Shown here: positions 24,790-28,160 of the stretch, piece after piece
How the letters are laid out: every line of letters starts with the position of its first letter
How positions within the stretch are numbered: position 1 is the first letter of the stretch
Assembly (NCBI GenBank): GCA_002849045.2
Contig: NCRO01000211.1
Span: forward strand, 1 to 28,160
Origin: Candidatus Sediminicultor secundus
GTDB lineage: Bacteria; Atribacterota; JS1; SB-45; 34-128
Direction: 5' to 3'
Length of the DNA stretch: 28,160 nt
The notes under the pieces: model-generated
What the model was told of the DNA's origin: nothing
What the model saw: the letters and a program-made list of their open reading frames with translations, nothing else
Database searches by the model: none
Position numbers and translations under genes: made by a program

Positions 24790-25968
24790 ATGGTATTGGT
24801 AAAGCAAGCAGTAATACTTGCAGGAGGGCGTGGAACAAGATTAAAGTCATTGACAGACAATCTGCCAAAGCCAATGATTTCTATTAACAGAAGACCCTTT
24901 CTAGAATATTTAATAGACTTACTTAAAGAAAATGGAATAGAAGAAGTTGTTCTACTTCTTGGCTATCTTCCTGACAAAATAAGAGAATATTTTGGAAATG
25001 GCTCCGATTTTGGAATAAAAATAAAATATTCTATAGGGGATGTTTCTTTTGAAACTGGAAAAAGGATAAAAAATGCAGAAGAATTGCTTGATAACAATTT
25101 TCTTTTGATGTACTGTGACAACTATTGGCCACTTAACCTTAAAAAACTAGTAGAATATCATAACAATCATAATGTTCTGGCAACAGTAACAATCTATACA
25201 AATAAAGATAATTTTACAAAAAGTAATATGAAGGTTGATGATCAAGGCTATGTTATTTTGTATGATAAGAGCAGAAAAGAGAAAAATCTTTTTGGCGTGG
25301 ATATAGGTTTTTTTATTATTAATAAGAAAGTTCTTGAACTGATGCCAGATATAAATATTTCATTTGAAAAGGAAATATTGCCCAAATTAATTAAGGAAAA
25401 ACAAATTGCAGGTTATCTAACTAATCATAAGTATTATAGTATCGGAAATCTTGAAAGACTTTCTATAACTGAAAAATATCTCCAACTAAAAAAAAATATA
25501 TTCCTTGATAGGGATGGAGTGATAAATAAAAAACCGCCTAAAGCTGATTATGTTAAGAGTTGGGATGAGTTTGAATTTCTTCCTGGTTCAGTGGAAGCAA
25601 TAACTCTTCTCACAAAAAAAGGCTATGATATTTACATAATATCAAACCAGGCAGGAATAGCAAGAGGAATAATGACAGAAAATAATTTAAAAGAAATCCA
25701 TGAGAAAATGAAAAAGGAGCTGGAGAATCGTGGAGCAAAAGTTTCAGGAATTTACTACTGCCCTCATGGATGGGATGAGGGATGTGAATGCAGAAAACCA
25801 AAGCCAGGAATGTTTTTTCAGGCAGCAGGAGAACATCATATTGACTTAACAAAAGCAGTTTTTATTGGTGATGATGAGAGAGATGTTGAAGCAGGAGAGG
25901 CAGCAAGAGTTAAAACAATCCTTGTTACTCCTAATAAAAATTTTTTGGATTCATCAATGCTTAATTGA
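24790..25968 (+). CDS. Fused heptose-1-phosphate guanylyltransferase / heptose-bisphosphate phosphatase
   Basis: Two enzymes of one pathway in one 392-residue chain. Residues 1 to about 233 are an HddC-type nucleotidyltransferase (LAGGRGTRL, NLPKPM, YCDNYW, IGFFIINKKV). From about 235 the chain is a GmhB-type HAD phosphatase: FLDRDGV (D240, D242), ISNQAGIARG, the zinc loop CPH and CECRKPKPGM, and GDDERDVEAGEAA. The phosphatase acts before the transferase, so the order on the chain is opposite to the order of reaction. All key residues are present. Its last 133 bases are also the antisense of the 3' end of the convergent minus-strand gene. Confidence 0.84.
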   Translation: MVLVKQAVILAGGRGTRLKSLTDNLPKPMISINRRPFLEYLIDLLKENGIEEVVLLLGYLPDKIREYFGNGSDFGIKIKYSIGDVSFETGKRIKNAEELLDNNFLLMYCDNYWPLNLKKLVEYHNNHNVLATVTIYTNKDNFTKSNMKVDDQGYVILYDKSRKEKNLFGVDIGFFIINKKVLELMPDINISFEKEILPKLIKEKQIAGYLTNHKYYSIGNLERLSITEKYLQLKKNIFLDRDGVINKKPPKADYVKSWDEFEFLPGSVEAITLLTKKGYDIYIISNQAGIARGIMTENNLKEIHEKMKKELENRGAKVSGIYYCPHGWDEGCECRKPKPGMFFQAAGEHHIDLTKAVFIGDDERDVEAGEAARVKTILVTPNKNFLDSSMLN

Positions 25969-26750
25969 GATTTTTTAGTTAAGTGTTTTGCTAAGCAATT
26001 TTTAAATTTAATATATTCCTCATCATATTTTCCGTCTTTCATATATTCCAATAAAGATGGCCAATAGCCAACTCTACTATTTAATTGCCGTGCTGCGTAT
26101 AGCACATCTAAACTTTTTTTCTTGCCATATATTAAGTCAAGTATAGAAGGTAAAAATTCTCCAAATTGCATAGGATCAACCTTTGAATTTAAAAGTTCTT
26201 TATATACCATTTTTAATAACTCTGTTCTATGAACTGCAAATAGAGTTGGTAATGTATAATTTGATAAATGTTCATACATTCTGTCTTTTGGATCTGAAAA
26301 AATAATCGATTCATTTGTATAAATGGGTATCCAATGAAATTGTTTCAATCCTTTATTTTTACTATTTTTTATAGAAAAACCAATAAACCTTCCTTGCGCC
26401 ACTGAAAAATCAGAATTCTTTTCAAGAAAAGTTACTGATTGATTGATCCCATTTGGAATAACAAAATCATCATCCGCGCAAAATACACAATATTTTTTAT
26501 CAGCATAATTTACCATATCTGCAAATTTATAATGTGAATTAATTTTTGATGAATAATGGTCAAAGTATAATATATCTAAATTTGAAAATGTCGACATATT
26601 TTTTTTATTTATTAATTTATTCTCATCTGTACTTGAATCTCCTATAATAATTTTAAAATCCTCTTCAAAGCTATTATAATAATTTAAAATCCTCTTCAAG
26701 AAATTTATACGATTTATTGTTGGAATTAATATCGTATAATTTTTATTCAT
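25836..26750 (-). CDS. GT-A-type glycosyltransferase, probably 3'-truncated
   Basis: A homologue of the protein at 9348: YTILIPTINRINFLKRILNY at the N-terminus, FCADDDFVIP as the acidic metal site, and LEKNSDFSVAQGRF matching LEDNPDYIASHGKG. Length is 304 residues against 371. The last 40 or so residues (from about SIDESKKFLLG) are only the antisense reading of the fused phosphatase gene, ending at a chance stop inside it. So the true 3' end seems to have been lost at about 25970. The AGGAGG ribosome site lies upstream of ATG at 26750. Activity may or may not survive, since the GT-A core is intact. Confidence 0.7.
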   Translation of the reverse strand: MNKNYTILIPTINRINFLKRILNYYNSFEEDFKIIIGDSSTDENKLINKKNMSTFSNLDILYFDHYSSKINSHYKFADMVNYADKKYCVFCADDDFVIPNGINQSVTFLEKNSDFSVAQGRFIGFSIKNSKNKGLKQFHWIPIYTNESIIFSDPKDRMYEHLSNYTLPTLFAVHRTELLKMVYKELLNSKVDPMQFGEFLPSILDLIYGKKKSLDVLYAARQLNSRVGYWPSLLEYMKDGKYDEEYIKFKNCLAKHLTKKSQLSIDESKKFLLGVTRIVLTLAASPASTSLSSSPIKTAFVKSI

Positions 26751-26911
26751 TTTTAAAATTTCCTCCTAACAACTATATCGATGTTCTCGCCTTTACAAAT
26801 GTAGCGCCTACCTCAATATATTATCATTTATGCCTGTCCACTGAGAACTTGCCTTCACACCATCTTTCACAAATAGTGAATTACCAATGTGGTAAAATGA
26901 GTAAAATAAGA
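26751..26911 (-). other. Structured upstream region of the minus-strand glycosyltransferase
   Basis: On the plus strand, TTCAC-AAATA-GTGAA (26866-26880) abuts TTACC-AATGT-GGTAA (26881-26895), two perfect 5-bp hairpins. GTTCTC 26783-26788 pairs with GAGAAC 26843-26848. Read on the minus strand, the region has GGCAAGT, GGACAG and TGTAAAGGCG in the same order and similar spacing as the structured element at 9214-9335, which precedes a homologous gene. Possibly a decayed copy of that element. Confidence 0.4.
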
Positions 26912-28081
26912 TTAATTATTCTTTTTTGTCAATATCTTCAAAAATACCTTACATATATAATCTACATCATCTTCAGTTAGAGAAAAGGATGAAGGTAAAC
27001 ATATACCATATGGAGATATATTATATGAAACAGGATTTTTCTTTTCCATATTTTTACCGAAAATATATTTAGCATATGCCGGCATTGAGCTAATTGGATA
27101 AAAAAAAGGTCGTGTATCAATGTTATATTTTTTAAATCCTGCCATAATATTTTCTTTTTTTAATTTATATTCATTATCTACAATTGCCGTAATTACCCAA
27201 AACGTATTCTTAGTATATTCTTCTTCAGAATTTAATTGAACACCTTCAATATTTTTTAATCTTTCGAAATACCAAGTGAATGCCTGTCTTCTCTTTTTTA
27301 CTAATTCGTCAAGCCTATAAAACTGAGCTAATGCAAGGGCAGCTTGTATGTTTGACCATTGATAGTTAAACCCAATTTCTTCAGACCAAAATGTAGTTGT
27401 TAGAGAATAGGGTGACATTCCGTGATGGTATAATTTTTTTGCTTTTTCATAAATCTTTTCATCATTAGTTATTAATGTACCCCCCTGTCCTGACATCATA
27501 AGTTTTGTAGCATTCAAACTAAATACTCCAATTTTTCCAAATGTACCAGCCTTTTTATTTTTATATTCAGCACCCATTGCTTCAGCAGCATCTTCAATAA
27601 TAGGTATATTATATTCATTTGCAATTTTTATTATTTCATCCATCTCCGGCATATTACCATAAAGATCAACAACAATAACAGCCTTTGTCTTTTTTGTAAT
27701 TAATTTTTTGAAAGATTCTGGTGAAAGACACCAATTAGTTTTATCTATATCTGCAAATATTGGTGTTGCTCCTACATAATGAATTGGGCAAGCTGAAGAA
27801 ACCCAACTAATATCAGGTGTTATAACTTCATCACCAGGTCCAATATTTAATGCTAGTAACGCTAAATGAATTGCTGAGGTACAATTACAGACAGGAAGAC
27901 AATATTTTATACCTGTATAATTAATAATTTCCTTAATAAATTTGTCAATATGCATATTTCTGTTTTCATACCACCCGCATCTTACTGCTTCAGTAACAAA
28001 TTGAATTTCCTTGTCCGTTATAGAGGGTCCAGCACATGGAATACTATTTCTCTTTTTATTTTTTCTTTTTATTTTTTTCAC
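26912..28081 (-). CDS. DegT/DnrJ/EryC1/StrS-family PLP-dependent sugar aminotransferase
   Basis: A 389-residue aminotransferase that moves an amino group, usually from glutamate, onto a keto sugar nucleotide. Visible are CTSAIHLALLAL, ITPDISWVSS, PIIEDAAEAMG with the PLP-binding Asp, and FSLNATKLMMSGQGG with the Schiff-base Lys. So, unlike the family member at 18060, this one should aminate. The start is GTG at 28081 and overlaps the end of the acetyltransferase by 26 bases, implying one minus-strand operon. An amino sugar followed by N-acetylation would suit the nonulosonate precursors at the other end of the locus. Confidence 0.83.
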   Translation of the reverse strand: MKKIKRKNKKRNSIPCAGPSITDKEIQFVTEAVRCGWYENRNMHIDKFIKEIINYTGIKYCLPVCNCTSAIHLALLALNIGPGDEVITPDISWVSSACPIHYVGATPIFADIDKTNWCLSPESFKKLITKKTKAVIVVDLYGNMPEMDEIIKIANEYNIPIIEDAAEAMGAEYKNKKAGTFGKIGVFSLNATKLMMSGQGGTLITNDEKIYEKAKKLYHHGMSPYSLTTTFWSEEIGFNYQWSNIQAALALAQFYRLDELVKKRRQAFTWYFERLKNIEGVQLNSEEEYTKNTFWVITAIVDNEYKLKKENIMAGFKKYNIDTRPFFYPISSMPAYAKYIFGKNMEKKNPVSYNISPYGICLPSSFSLTEDDVDYICKVFLKILTKKNN

Positions 28082-28160
28082 CTTCTTTGAAATCTAATTT
28101 TGCAACACGGATAGAATCAACATATTTACCATTTAAAATAAAATGATCTTTGAATGCTCC
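28056..28160 (-). CDS. C-terminal end of an N-acetyltransferase (partial)
   Basis: The frame enters from the right edge and reads GAFKDHFILNGKYVDSIRVA, then KLDF and a Lys/Glu-rich tail, ending at TAA 28056-28058. The pattern G-x-KDH-x-x-x-NGKYVD is the usual C-terminus of RimJ/PseH-type GNAT acetyltransferases acting on amino sugars. The rest lies outside the window. It overlaps the aminotransferase start by 26 bases, consistent with an amination-acetylation pair. Confidence 0.6.
   Translation of the reverse strand, partial: GAFKDHFILNGKYVDSIRVAKLDFKEGEKNKKKK

Noticed and set aside
1..28160. Search by eye for CRISPR arrays, tRNA/rRNA genes and intact transposases
   Set aside because: No regularly spaced repeats, cloverleaf patterns or transposase motifs were seen.

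Overview
The window is an AT-rich bacterial surface-glycan locus, assembled from sugar-nucleotide, glycan-modification and ABC-export genes. Ribosome binding sites are strong and canonical (AGGAG/GGAGG), several genes start with GTG or TTG, and many neighbours overlap or abut. This fits a low-GC bacterium making a cell-surface or S-layer-type glycan. I cannot name the phylum from sequence alone: GDP-heptose genes of this type occur in Gram-positive S-layer glycan loci, and also in Gram-negative and uncultivated lineages.

Layout. (1) 1-500: the broken 3' end of an unidentified gene and an 11-bp inverted repeat (233-243/318-328). (2) 503-5618: a nonulosonate (sialic/legionaminic-like) block with a NeuB-type synthase, a NeuC-type epimerase, a second divergent NeuB, an SpsF-type cytidylyltransferase and a Gfo/Idh/MocA oxidoreductase. 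(3) 5630-7704: a radical SAM/SPASM protein and a methyltransferase, visibly less AT-rich. (4) 7701-9100: a graveyard of a heptose-kinase 5' half joined near 8095 to the 3' half of an SDR, then a frameshifted cytidylyltransferase 3' half, then a 39-bp heptose-kinase stub. (5) 9214-9335: a strongly structured intergenic RNA-like element just before a glycosyltransferase gene. (6) 10464-11022: a gene-free leader with a good sigma70-type promoter and two dyads. (7) 11023-22038: a long same-strand run with a heptose-bisphosphate phosphatase, a GDP-fucose-synthase-like SDR, a miniature two-subunit thiamine-diphosphate enzyme, an SDR, a B12-type radical SAM protein, a heptose kinase, a guanylyltransferase, a frameshifted DegT-family protein with His in place of the PLP lysine, a heptose isomerase and the Wzm/Wzt exporter. 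(8) 22088-25968: a second heptose set (kinase, isomerase, SDR, and a fused guanylyltransferase-phosphatase). (9) 25836-28160, minus strand: a 3'-truncated glycosyltransferase, a DegT aminotransferase and the end of an acetyltransferase.

Together the genes encode GDP-D-glycero-alpha-D-manno-heptose synthesis twice over (GmhA, HddA, GmhB, HddC activities), a nonulosonate branch, sugar-tailoring enzymes and export by an ABC-2 transporter. The most interesting part is 11643-19257. A His-type PLP enzyme (expected to deoxygenate rather than aminate), a small E1-like thiamine-diphosphate pair, reductase-like SDRs and a cobalamin-type radical SAM enzyme lie beside GDP-heptose genes. My inference is a deoxy and possibly branched or C-methylated heptose. 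No 4,6-dehydratase is visible here, so that step would have to lie elsewhere. The locus also shows clear mosaicism: repeated hddA heads, truncated genes and a convergent overlap at 25836-25968. No tRNA, rRNA, CRISPR array or intact transposase was seen.
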